DNA from: Aptenodytes patagonicus
Taxonomy: Eukaryota; Chordata; Aves; Sphenisciformes; Spheniscidae
Length of the DNA: 64,000 nt
Direction: 5' to 3'
Assembly (NCBI RefSeq): GCF_965638725.1
Contig: NC_134950.1
Span: 15,686,101-15,750,100 of the forward strand
Positions 1 through 28,015 of the stretch are shown in pieces (the first letter of the stretch is position 1; each line of letters opens with the position of its first letter). The notes beneath the pieces were generated by a model. That model had not been told where the DNA came from. It was given only the letters and a program-made list of their open reading frames with translations, and ran no database searches. The translations under genes were made by a program, and so were the position numbers.

Positions 1-1400
1 CTGGCCAATACCAGCTAGAAAAGCAATTTTGGCCAAAAGCTGCTAGTACTCGGTGTCTGCCGAGATAGAGAAAGGATTTCTTATTAAAATGTATGCAACT
101 GAGATAAGTACTCAGCATGGCGAGAGCCAAAGCAAGGCTATGCTATAGACATTTCAGTAATAACGTGGGTCGGGGTATGAAGAGTTTCTATTTCCAACTC
201 ACACAGTTGTGCTATTACCTCTACTGGTGTAGGGTTTTTTTTTCTTCCCCTGTGAGTGGTTGTTTTCCTATAGCAGCAAACGATGCACCTTTGCTGGTCC
301 ACACTTTTGGGGGATTTGATGCAATCCAGTATATCAGCACTGTTAAGCTAATTTAAGTTTCTAATCAGTGGTCCAATGGCCTATAGCCTAGACACTCCCT
401 AGTTCAATACCTGGACCACTAACTCATTTTGTGTGGGGATAGAGGAGGGAATAAATAGTGGTGATACAGCAGATGTCTTCCTGCAGGAAAAAAAAACCCT
501 TGAAACATTACTGTACCTAGCAGAACTCCGTGTGGGGCATACGGAGAATCAATGTTTGTTCTGAACAAAGGTTCCAGTGAGACATAATGAACAAAAATGA
601 ATGCTGAAATCTGCAAAATTGAATCTGAGGAAAGAGAATCGGGAGGCTGAGCCTGCGTATTTTTACATACTATTTGTTGATGTTATCATCCACTAAGACA
701 GATATATTATCCAATATGAGCATCACAAATAGGAGTAGTATTTCTTAAACCCTTGGTAGCCAGATTTACTTGGTATTCTGACATTATTTTTGTAAACTGA
801 TGCCCCATTACACAAAAAACATTATTTCTGAGAGGTTATTTTAAAAAGGTTTTTGTATTTTGGGTCTCTTTGGGCTAAAGACTGTTTGTTGTTGATCCAG
901 AATGTTATTTTATGTACTCGTAGCTTTAGACTTCCTAGTGCCTCAGAGGGAAGACCAGAAAAATCCTATTCCCACAAAAAGCCTCCTTGTTTTCTCTTTC
1001 CATTCTTTTTACCTAGTCATTGACTCATTTTAAGTCCAGTTGTAGCCACAGTTCCCTCTCTGTTACATCACAGGTGGCTATCATAGACTAGCAAATTAGA
1101 AACAATAAAACCTTTCTAAGTCCTGCTGAAATCAGGTTAGTCCAAACCAAGAAAATTGGTGCATGCAGCGTGCAGTTGTTCCCAAGGTAGTCAACACACA
1201 CTGCCGCAGCATGAAAGAAACACCTGCAGCGTCCTGGATAGCAGGAGTAAGCCGCAAAGCTCAGGAAGAAGACCTGGTGTGTTAACCTCCTTAAGGAAGC
1301 GGGCTGTAAAAAAGGATGTTTGTTTTAAATGAGCGCCTTTTGTTTTGCTTTAAAACAAGTTAGCTAAAAATTCAGTCACCTTCAAGGCAGTACTTTTTGT
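1..1400. other. Upstream flank, no gene seen
   Basis: AT-rich single-copy-looking DNA upstream of the RAD21 CpG island. The open frames here are short (under 80 codons), carry no recognisable domain and have no matching splice context. No repeat family was recognised. It may hold distal promoter sequence or an antisense non-coding RNA start, but nothing in the sequence demonstrates it. Confidence 0.6.
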
Positions 1401-1429
1401 TCGCTAGGCAACAAGAGAGCTAAGCACCC

Positions 1430-2800
1430 CATGCAGCCAGGCTGGTCCCCACGTGCAGCCCAGGCTGGACGCGAAGGTTGTGCTACGCACCCCCGGCCGA
1501 ACGGCGTCCCCAGGCCGGGCCCGACCACGCAGCACCCCGGGGCGCACAGCCCCGGCCGCGCACACGGGCACACCGCAGGCAGGCCGCCTGGCCCGCCAGG
1601 CTGCCCGACCCCCCGTAGGACGCGGCCCCGGACAAGGACAAGGCCCCGGCCCCGCGGCTGGGTCCGTGACAGACCGCACCGCCGCCGCAAGGGAGCGCGA
1701 CCGCCGGGCCGGGCCCGCGAAGGGGGCCCTCCCCGGCAGCCGCGCGCTGCCATGGCAACCCCGCGCGGCCGCCCAACGGCCGCCTCCGCCTCCCGCCACT
1801 CCCCAGGGCCGCCGGAACGGCGCTGTGAGGGTTCGGGCAGCCGCGCAGGCGCAGTTATCCCCATCCCTGCCTTGGCCCCGCCCCTCCACGAAGCCTGCGG
1901 GCCGGCGTCACTCATCCGCCCTTTCGTCATGCCCGCTGCCCAGCCCCTTCTCCCGGGCGGCGGGCCGGGGCGCCGGGGACGGGCGCATGCGCAGCTCGCC
2001 GGTTCCCACTGGGCGCCCGCCTTCTCGCGGCCCGTCGCGCGGAGTGGCGGAGCGGCGCGCAGGCGCAGTGGGCGGCGGCGCGGCGCGGGGGGAGGAGGGG
2101 GCATTTTAACAGTAAACATCCTGCCGATTTGAACGGCGGGTTTGGGCGGCAGGAAGGGCTGCGGCCGCCATCTTGTTTGTTTGAGTGAGCGGCTCGGCTC
2201 GGGGAGGAGGAGCGGAGCGGTTACCGACCCCGGCCTCGCCAGCCGCCGCACCAGCCTCCCCCTGCACCGGACCAGGGTAAGGAGCGGCTCCAGCCGCGCT
2301 CGCTCCCGCCGGCCGCCCCTGCTCGCTGCCGCCGGCCGAAGGGGCATGGCGGGGCCGGCCGCAGCCTGGCTCTCGGGGCGCTGCCGGCCTACTTGGGCTC
2401 GGCTGCCGGCCCCCTGCGGCTGGGCACAGCCGCGCCGGCTCTTCGGCCGAGTCCTCCCGGCGGGGGCAGGCGGGTGGCTCGGGAGGGGAGGGCCCGCCTG
2501 GCAGCCCGGTGCGCGGCGCCGCCTGAGGCTCCCCGGGAGGGGAGGGGCAGGGCGGCGGGGCCGCCCCGGGACCCTGCGGCGGGGCCGGGGCTGCGGTCCC
2601 GGGGTGCGGGGCCGGGTGGTTGGGGTGACCTGCGCCGAGGTCGGGCGTAGCGGGGCCCCGTCTGCGGCGTGGCGGCGGCATGGGCAAAACCCCGGGTGGA
2701 GCGCAGTGTGCGGCGGGGGAGGAGGCAGAGGGGGGTGTGCGCTCCGTGGTGGAGACGGTCTGTAGGCCTGGAGCAGTCACACGCGCGGAAGCTCAGTGAC
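1430..2800 (+). promoter_or_regulatory. RAD21: RAD21 CpG-island promoter
   Basis: A dense CpG island in otherwise AT-rich DNA. It contains three NRF1-like palindromic sites (GCGCAGGCGCA at 1843 and 2057, GCGCATGCGCA at 1983), a CHR-type TTTGAA at 2128-2133 and a YY1-type GCCGCCATCTTG at about 2164. The first exon's splice donor follows at 2277. NRF1 and YY1 sites near the start are usual for housekeeping CpG promoters. The transcription start probably lies between about 2100 and 2170, but the exact base cannot be read from sequence. The long open frames on both strands here result from GC richness. Confidence 0.85.
2120..2276 (+). other. RAD21: RAD21 exon 1, non-coding 5' UTR
   Basis: The 5' boundary is approximate. 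The 3' boundary is supported by a strong donor, CAG|GTAAGG, with intron 1 starting at 2277. It carries the YY1-type motif close to the presumed start. There is no in-frame coding: the first RAD21 codon is in exon 2, so this exon is UTR only, as in the human gene. Intron 1 is then about 7.8 kb. Confidence 0.65.
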
Positions 2801-5800
2801 TTCCCCGCTTCCACGGGAGAGCCGGTTCACGGGGGAGCCGAGGGAGCAGTGTGTTGGGGTCCGGTGGCCGGAATAATGTAACAGATGCTCAGCTGTGGGT
2901 TGGCAAAAGGGACGGCGTAGCTGCGGGGCTGCTGCAGTCTGGGGAAGGAGAGAGGAGCAAAGTTTCATCTGCCTGTCTCTTATTTTCTAACGTAACTTAA
3001 CTTCTCGCTTGGATAAAGCAGACTACTGAATGTTCTCGCAGTCCTCACTGGTAACATATGAACTACCTTCTGGGCACTGTGACTGTTGATCTGCAAATAA
3101 AAGGCCCCTTTAAAAATGCCTACGTCTTGAAGAATTAAGATCTTACTCTAGCAGCTCCTATGGACACTCTGATATAAACCTTGCTATAGTTTTTAAGATT
3201 TCTCTCTGATCCTGAATGAAAGGCTTCTGTTAAATATAAAACAAGGCGTTGTGCTTTTATTAATAACAAAGAAGTTTGGGGTCACTGTGACTTACTGGCA
3301 TGGCAGTGTTTCAGTGAAAATGGCTTTTCATTAAATTTAGACACACGGAAGAAAATATTGTAAATTTGGAGAAGTTATCATTTAGGCCCACATCGTGTGA
3401 ACATGTGCAATAAGCATACGCTTTCGTTATTCTCTTCCATTATTCTCTTCCTCAGTAAAACCCGTTACATCAAAAATGGGGAAACTTCAAAGCATTAGTA
3501 GGACCAGGCTTGCATTTTATTTTGTGAAGATTCATTTGTAAATATTTGACATTCTGTAAAACTTGGAAACACAAAGCCCACTGATCTAAAGTTTTAACTA
3601 GACAGGAAGTAAGTGTGGTGGGGGGAATAAAAGGAGGAACAAAAAGCTAGTGAGACCTACAATAAACTTAAATTACCACACAATTTAGTCTTGTCTTGCT
3701 GTCAGGGTTGCTGATATCATGGGATTTCCCACAGAAATGAGAATAGTTGCCTCGGTTAATACGTGAGTTTAACTTCTTTGAGGCAAAATGTTAGAAAGTT
3801 AGTTTTTTACATTTGGGCTCTTTGGGTGAACAGTGCAGAGGAATAACTGCTGCAAAACATGAATAAAAGAACAGAATTCCTTATGTTACTCCAACTTATG
3901 TACATTTAAGGAGTGTGTTAATACATGATTTCTGCAAGTGTATTAGTTTGGCTTGGAACTGGAATTGTGCAAAACAGGTTGGGATAATCAAGATAGGGCC
4001 TAAAATTAAAAAGATTCTTTTCCACTGGATGAGTGGACCTACTGAATCTAGGGGCAAGGGCAGGATACCTGCTGAGGTTTAGGTATGAAAATGGAGTTGG
4101 GGGGGCGGGGACACGGTTCAATAATCTCAAACTCTGTACAATAATTCTGAGTGTTGTGCCTTTTGAATTAGTAACTTAAGTGGAGCACTGGTTCTAGCAA
4201 TTTGATTATGCAGGTACGTAGTATATTGTAATTGGAGAACAGTGAATGCAGTTCCTGTAAAGGAGTGCTGTGTTTTGAGCAATTATAGACCTGGTAGTGC
4301 AACCTCAGCCATAGGCTTTCAGAAAAAAATGTTGATGGAAAAACCAAGACCTGGAAACAAATGGAAAACGCTGTATGCATTTATCAAAGGTATGTCAAGT
4401 TGAACTAGTTCAATTTCATCTTTTCAATAATTGATTTTGTGGACATAAGACATTGAGGTGACTTGTCACTGAACTTCAGTAAAGCTGCAGGTGCCGCAAA
4501 GAAATACATTAAAGTTCAGAAAAATGCAGGTTAACCAGAGAATTATAAAGGTGGTTGAAGGAAGGAGATGAAATAAGGTAGTGCCGAAAAGAGGCATTGA
4601 GCTGTAAGGAGTCGTTAGTGGAGTTTGTGAAGAGTGGTCCTGTGGTGAATTTTTTTTTCAGTGGTACCAGGCATTCAGTGTGCTGATGAAACCTGCTAGT
4701 GAGGCAACATTAGTAAGTGCCCGCACCAGGGAAGTTTTAGACGTGTAAGAAGGACTATATAGTGAAGGATTATGAGTTAAAATTGAAGAACTCAAAGTAC
4801 AATTGCAGGGCCAGGGTAATCCTTCTGGACTTCTGAAGTTCGGCAGGGTGAACTTGGTGCACAGGGTGAGCTCAGTCTTCCCCACATCACCCAGGGCTGG
4901 CTTGGTTTAGCAAAACAAACAGGGACAGCATAGGAAGAAAATACATGCGTAGAGGGGAACCAGCAGAGAAGAGAGATTGAAGGATAGCATAAGAATAAAT
5001 GAATTAAAATGACTAGCTGATTTTTAAACTGCAGTATGGAAGTTGTCCGCTAATCAGTGGATGAAGAGGGTTCTGGAGTAGTCTTACAACAGGAACAAAA
5101 GTAGGTGACAATAAAACAAATTGAAGACTGAACTTAACCTATGAACTGGTGTGTGTATACATAACCTGACCTAGTAGAGTAACAGGCAAGTGGATTTAAT
5201 GGGCTAGACTGAACCACGGTCAAATTAAAATATGGTTAATATTGTATCTGTTGTCTGCAATATTATTGTCAACTTAGTTCATCACGCTTCTTTCTCAATG
5301 TCTTGAAGAGTAGGACTCGAGCTATGTGAGAGTGCTCTTCAGAGTTTAGATAGCCATTCTAATATGCAGAAGGATTTTAAGACAATATTTGTGAATTGAT
5401 GGTTAAGATGAAGTTCATAGGTAGCATCTACCCAATTTTCTTGTTGTTTCTTTGGGAGGATCGATTACCAGATACTCAGATGAGAGAATGAAACAGGCAG
5501 ATTCTGGATCAGACCCTGTGTACTGTCTGTATATTAGTTTCACTTTACGTGTTCAGTTACTTTGTGTATGGAATTATAGCCTTTTTTACACTTCTATAGA
5601 AAGAAAAATATTAAAAATAAGATTATGCAATTGTGGAGGACCAATTTAGGTAGAGGAACCTGCGGACAATTGTGGCACATGGAAGCAAATTCGAAGTTAA
5701 TTAAAATCAAGTTTAAAGTCTTTTAAAAGCACAATTTGGCAAGATCAGGATTTGGTCCCACCTGGTCTTGTGTGAGTACGTATTATTTTTGCCTCAAAGC

Positions 5801-6497
5801 AGTGCAAGCAAGACAGAAAAATGAGTGAGTTCTTAGAACAAGTTTTAAGGTCCTGGTTCATTTCCAGTCAATTTCAAAAATTAACAGTTATGTTTTACCT
5901 TAAAAGCTTTTTAAGAGCCATCAGCTACCCTTTTTCTTTTGAGGATTCTTATGAGTTGGTCTTGCAGCCAACGACATATGTTTTACGTGTCTGCATGAGC
6001 ATTCTGCCACTCCAAGAAACTCTTAGTTCCTTTAACATTCATCCCAGTCTCGAATTATGCCAGAAAATCTACTTCTTTTATGCCACTGCATCAGCATACT
6101 GCCCTATGAATTAAAGATCAGACAAAAAGCCTGAAATAAGGAAAAGGATTATCTGAAAAGAAAAAAATCTGGAGAAAGTGAGAGCATCCATTGGGGCCTG
6201 CTTTAAGCAATTGTGCTGATGCTCTAAACAACAGTAGCTGAACTGCTGCAGCTCAGGACCGTGAAGGTGGGATTTGTACAGTTGCTGTAACCCAGGTATT
6301 ACCTTACAGAGCAGAGCACCTGCTGGAATTTGGAAGTGGCAGAGACTCATATTGTGACAGGAAATTAGTGCTTCAGGGAATAGAAGTATTACTCGTTAAT
6401 AACAGTTCAGATTAAAATACACTTTAAAGCTATCTGTAGTCTGATTGTCACTGTTTCTCTTCATGTATTTCGCTGTGGCCAGGCTTCATTAATGGAT

Positions 6498-7080
6498 AGA
6501 ATCATAGAATCATTGAGGTTGGAAAAGACCTCTAAGATCATCGAGTCCAACCGTCAACCCAACACCACCATGCCCACTAAACCATGTCCCTAAGTGCCTC
6601 ATCTACACGTCTTTTAAATACCTCCAGGGATGGGGACTCAACCACTTCCCTGGGCAGCCTGTTCCAATGTTTCACCACTCTTTCAGTAAAGACATTTTTC
6701 CTCATGTCCAATCTAAACCTCCCCTGGCGCAACTTGAGGCCGTTTCCTCTCGTCCTATTGCTAGTTACTTGGGAGAAGAGACCGACACCCACCTCGCTAC
6801 AACCTCCTTTCAGGGAGTTGTAGAGAGTGATGAGGTCTCCCCTCAGCCTCCTTTTCTGCAGGCTAAACAACCCCAGTTCCCTCAGCCGCTCCTCATAAGA
6901 CTTGTTCTCCAGACCCCTCACCAGCCTCGTTGCCCTTCTCTGGCCATGCTCCAGCACCTCAATGTCTTTCCTGTAGTGAGGGGCCCAAAACTGAACACAG
7001 TATTCGAGGTGCAGCCTCACCAGTGCCGAGTACAGGGGCACGATCACTTCCCTACTCCTGCTGGCCACACTATTTCTGAT
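6498..7080 (-). mobile_element. CR1 LINE, 5'-truncated 3' end
   Basis: The minus strand carries the C-terminal part of a CR1 ORF2 (reverse transcriptase and tail), open from 7068 to a stop at 6577 (163 codons). It is followed by the CR1 3' UTR, which ends in the family's short tail of ATTCTATGATTCTAT type near 6498. Recognisable segments include [20 protein letters not shown] and [18 protein letters not shown]. The element is truncated at its 5' side near 7080, as is normal for CR1 insertions, which usually leave no target duplication. It lies antisense in RAD21 intron 1. The open frame suggests a fairly young copy, but it cannot retrotranspose because most of ORF2 is missing. Confidence 0.95.
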
Positions 7081-8583
7081 GAAGAGAAAGAGATGACCTC
7101 TGTCAGAAGCTAGTTATTTTTGGTTCTTATTCACTCCAAAAGTTTAAGTACCCTGCACATGTAGTATAATCTTCTCATTAGTCTTACAAGCAAATTTTAG
7201 GTTTGATCCATAACTTCAGTACTGAGTGGTAGTGAAACCTGGGAAACACCACAAACACAGGTGACCACTTACTGTTTCTGTGCCTTCCCTTGGTGCAATG
7301 GTTTTCAGCCTCTATTCTTTGATTTAATTGCTAACGAAGCATGTTTCAAAACCCATTCACATATGTTAAGCCCCCTTATGGGGAGTACTTTGACTTGGAT
7401 TGTTAACTTTTTTCTGTCTTTAAAAGAACTGACAATGTGTCTGTTTTAAAAAAAAAAAAAAAAAAGAAAAAAGTTAAATCATTAGCCTTGGTGTGATCCC
7501 AACACCTCAGTTTTTGGGGAACCTTGCTTACTCTTAGGTACTTGTTTGTCTTACACTTGCATTACCTTTGCTATTTGGGATTAAAAGTGGTAAGTTGTTT
7601 CTGTCTGAGTTGTCTAAATAGTATGTTTCACATTTAACAAGAAATCTTCAGTATATCTTCAGAGTTACAATTAACTACCTTTGAAGTTTTGTGAAGCCCA
7701 TGCTACATATTTTAATGATTGTAAAACATTGGTGGATAATTGTGCCAAACTCCATGAATCAAAGTACATTCTTTTGCAACTGTTGTTGGAAGCTTTTAGG
7801 GGAGTAATACAAGTAGTTTTGTTAACTGCATGTTTGTGTTTTCCCCTGTTCCTCATATTTAGGGGTAATTTACAGGCCTGCTGTTACCAGAGCAGTGCAT
7901 GGTTGTGGTAGCAACTCAAGATACCAAAATGCTGTGCTGCAAAGTTATGTCTCTGCATATAAAAAAATACTGTGAGGCCTTTGAAAATGCACAAGGGATT
8001 GAATTGTCTGCTGGCGTTTGAGACAGTGTGATGTCTTTTAAAAAACACTTGGGGCAGGGAGAGTAGAATACCTTCCTTTAGATAACTTTTATTGATCAAG
8101 GAGACTTCCAAAATTGTTTCGTTGTGCTTCCTAGAAAAGCTTGTTCATGTCCATCTTTGTGCAGTGCTGTCCTTAGCCCCCACACAATCTTGACAAATAA
8201 AAATGGCATTTTAGCTTTTTGTAATCTGCAGCTTTGTTATGACTCCAAGCTATCAACTTCATGCCTAAGAGTAGTTTTAATTCTTTCTATCTACTGTGTT
8301 AACTCGAGCTGAAGCTGAATATGGCCTTTATTTCCTTTAAATCCTCTCCACTGTGTCCATTCTTGGTTATGAACAGAATCAGTGGCCAGTCTGTCATTAA
8401 GACAGATAAGTTTGATAATCAGTTCTGTTGTCCAAACAACTCTGTTCAATGCAGCTGAAATTCAAAGCTTTCATCATCTTTCATGTTGAACGATACCTAT
8501 AAGTGGGTACAAGTACGGAGTGTGGTACCACTGCAAAGATAATATTTCCTATCCTTTATATTCCTTCAACTCCCATTTATTAA

Positions 8584-8638
8584 AACAAAAAAAAAAAAAA
8601 AAACAAACAAAAAACCCGGGGGGGGGGGGGGGGAGGGG
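8584..8638. repeat. Adjoining poly-A and poly-G runs
   Basis: An A-rich run (about 17 A, then CAAACAAAAAA) is joined through CCC to 16 consecutive G at 8618-8633 and then AGGGGAG. The G stretch could form a quadruplex. Run length is also where sequencing and assembly errors gather, so the exact count is uncertain. Confidence 0.85.
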
Positions 8639-10102
8639 AGATTATTGGCCTTTGCTTTCAGGGATCTACCCCTAGATCTAGAAATTCTCATTTGTTATCC
8701 AGATATCTAGAGGTTGGCTTTGCTTCCACTGAACCAGTGATGTCAGTGCTTCTCTTGCCCCATACTTATTTTGCTAGCAGTCAAAATTGTGCTCCTCCTC
8801 TCCTTTTTTTTTTTTTTTTGTGAAGCATACCCTATAAATATCAACAGCTCTACCCTAGCTGCTTTGAAACTTGTTTCTTTTACCTACAAGTAAATTGGTA
8901 TGGTTTAGGAACTGGCTTCCTGAGAATCTCTGTCTGGCTGTCATGTTTACCAATGCTTTGTGTTTCCCTGTGTTCCCTATTTGCTTATAAGTTGTGTTGG
9001 CATGCATTTGGGAAACACTGTTTTGTGGGGGTTTTTTATGGCTAGAAACTAATGCTCCTTACACTGGCTCTGCCCAGATTAAACTGCCCTGCTTTTACTG
9101 TTAGGTTGCTGTGCTTCCTCTGGCAGTTTTTCTGTAGGTATGGAGGAGGTAAAAACTGAAATGCACTTGCATCTCTCCTGTTCTTCTCTTTCATTTCTTT
9201 TTCCCTAGTTACAGATATTGCAGCAAAAAAGCTGTTTGTGGAGAATCTTCCACCTCTTTAAAGCAAATTTTTTGTTTTCTTAACTTGTACTTGAACTGAA
9301 TCATATGCTTACCTCATGCATGAAATTGGCATGTTTAGATAGTAAGACATGCTGTTCTGCTTCCCCATGGTTTGATATGTTGGCATCTTATCAGCTGTAA
9401 GAAGGTAATTACTAAATAAGTAAATAAAAGGAAGTCTTTTTCTGGTGAAGGAGGAAGAAGAAAATGAAATCTTCAGGAAGTTTGGAATAATGCAGTTAAT
9501 TTTCTTACCATTTTTATCAACACTTGAATAAAAAATATGAAGCGTTACTAAGAGGATTATGAAATGGAGAGCAGTCTGCTCAAGTGAAGACATAATTGTA
9601 CTTTCTGTTTAAGAAAATATGGTCAAGTCCAAAAAGTTTAGGACTCTGTATTTTATAATGCTGAATGTTTTACTCAAACAATGAAGAATATATACTGGTA
9701 TAGTATAGTAGTAGCTGCTGAATTAAGAGTAGAAAGAAATGGAAGTGGTAGAAAACTACTGTGGACTGAAAACTGAAACATGTTTGTTTGCATTATATGA
9801 GTTTGGTATCATTACCACAAAGTTTAATATATTCAAGATTTTTTTTCTTGCGGGATGGTAAACATTTTTAAATTATGTAAATGGTCATTGGTTGCTGTTC
9901 TTGCTGTTTCATATTTCCTCTGCAATAAATATGTATGCTGTTACATGGCCACCACTTGTAAGTGTTGGCTTCTTAAATATTTTATACAAATAGTCTGACC
10001 TTAATGATTGAAAAGCAAACATGTGCTTTGCGTACTGCGGATGAGGGGTGTATTTACAAGGATGTTTCCAGAAAAAAAGTAAATTTGCCTTTCTCTTTAC
10101 AG

Positions 10103-26381
<16,279 letters not shown>

Positions 26382-28015
26382 ATGGTTAGATACAGCAGAG
26401 CTAGTGTTTGTTTCACTAGTGCATACATGTATTGCCCCATCTGTAGGGCCCACAAGACCATTGCAGAAAATTTAGATTTTATTGTCTGTATAAAGTCCTT
26501 GGTTTTCTTTTGGGGTTATTTTGGGGTTTGTATTTTAAATTTGCCACTTAAAATTTTAGTGAAACTGCTGGGGTGGGTGGCTTGAGTTCCAACTGCGGAA
26601 ACCAGACAGCTCAAGGACCCAGATGAAGATTGTTTTAACAGCTCGGAGCAGATGTGTGCAATATTGGTGCATGTAACGTTGAGTATCAATGAAAATGTCT
26701 TACGGTAATTTGACTAGTTGATTGAATAGTGATCTTTTTAACCTATACAAGTAAACCTGAATGGCCAACCTGTTGTCTGATTAAAAACTTTGCCAAACTC
26801 GTCTAAAATGTTCGGTCTACTTCTCATAGTAGTGGGTTTTTTCCCCTTCCCTAGATCTTTGTGCATACCGTGGGTCTCTTAAAGCTGCCAATATGAAAGG
26901 TAGTGCCTGATATGTCAGCTTGCTTTGTCACTGCATTTTTGCAGTCAGATTTTTGTAGCCCTTGATGCTAAGGGGAAACGGGTGTCTGTGGAAAGCACTT
27001 CCTCTACGTGATACTGTTGCATACATGAAAGGACGGAACATGTGTTAAGCATTTTAGACGAAACATTCCTTTTCACTTATCACCTCATTATGATCCACTA
27101 CTGATAATGGCTAATTACTGTTAATAAGTGTCAAGTAAGAACTCTAGTCATTTCGTTTAAACCTTTAAGATATCAAAATGCTTTAGGTTTGTTAGAGCTG
27201 TATATAAACTCCAGACTTTTTAAAACAGACTTCTAGATTGTAAATTATCTGATTTTTATTAAGCAGGCATATGAAGATAAGAATAAGAGAAGTTGAACAG
27301 ATTGCCTTTGTAAAGATGCTAAATTCAGATACCACCTGTACCGAAAGGGCAACAAACTTGAATATACAGTACAAACGGGCACAGTTCCACTTAATTGTGT
27401 AGTGTATTAATGACTCTTTGGATATATTTATGGTTTTAGTATCGATTTTTCCAATAATGCACACTCCTGTGTTCAAAAAATTTTATCAGTTTTGCAAAAG
27501 AAGTCCCATTTGATTTTACTTACAAAGAATGAAGCTTTACTGTTAGACCAGGTAGCACCAGAAATTATGTGAATATGTTGATTATGGAAACCTGTCTTAA
27601 CTTTTTTTAGGGCAAAATTATTCACACCGAAGGTTCTGGTTTTAACGTTGGCACTTTTGTGAAATAATTTTGGGACTCTGAAATTTCAGTGTATACTCAA
27701 CTGTAAAATTATGTGAATGTTTAAAAAAAAATCTGAGACTACATGATGACCATGTTTTAATAATCCTTGAAAAAGTTAATTGTATAAAGTTACTGCAGCT
27801 TTATTTTCAACATGATGTGCCTGTAAAACCATGATTTTCCCCTTTGTAAAAAGAGACATTGTAGATAACTTGAATGTTTAATTATAGAAAAGGTCATTAG
27901 TTTCTTGTTATACATTTTTAGTCTGTTTTTGTTGCTTTTCAAGGTTAATATTCTTGAAAATAGTTGATGCTGTTATGTATAACTTTTTCTAATAAAAGTT
28001 GTGTTATAAGCTGTT
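26382..28015 (+). other. RAD21: RAD21 3' UTR and poly-A signal
   Basis: AT-rich sequence of about 1.6 kb follows the stop codon without another gene. The canonical AATAAA at 27991-27996, followed by GT-rich sequence, marks the likely cleavage near 28010-28020. Internal ATTAAA at about 26782 could give a shorter isoform. The length is similar to that of the human 3' UTR. Confidence 0.8.

Larger units (their letters stand above)
2277..10102 (+). other. RAD21: RAD21 intron 1
   Basis: Intron of about 7.8 kb between the non-coding exon and the ATG exon. It starts inside the CpG island and becomes AT-rich after about 2.9 kb. Contents recognised: an antisense CR1 fragment (6498-7080), a poly-A run near 7448, an adjoining A-run and G-run at 8584-8638, and a T-run near 8804. 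The other open frames are short and show no domain. The remainder looks like ordinary intronic sequence. Confidence 0.8.

Noticed and set aside
1382-2780. Long overlapping open frames on both strands (up to 321 codons)
   Set aside because: They lie in a CpG island where stop codons are rare; compositions are Arg/Pro/Gly/Ala-rich, they overlap in several frames and match no family.
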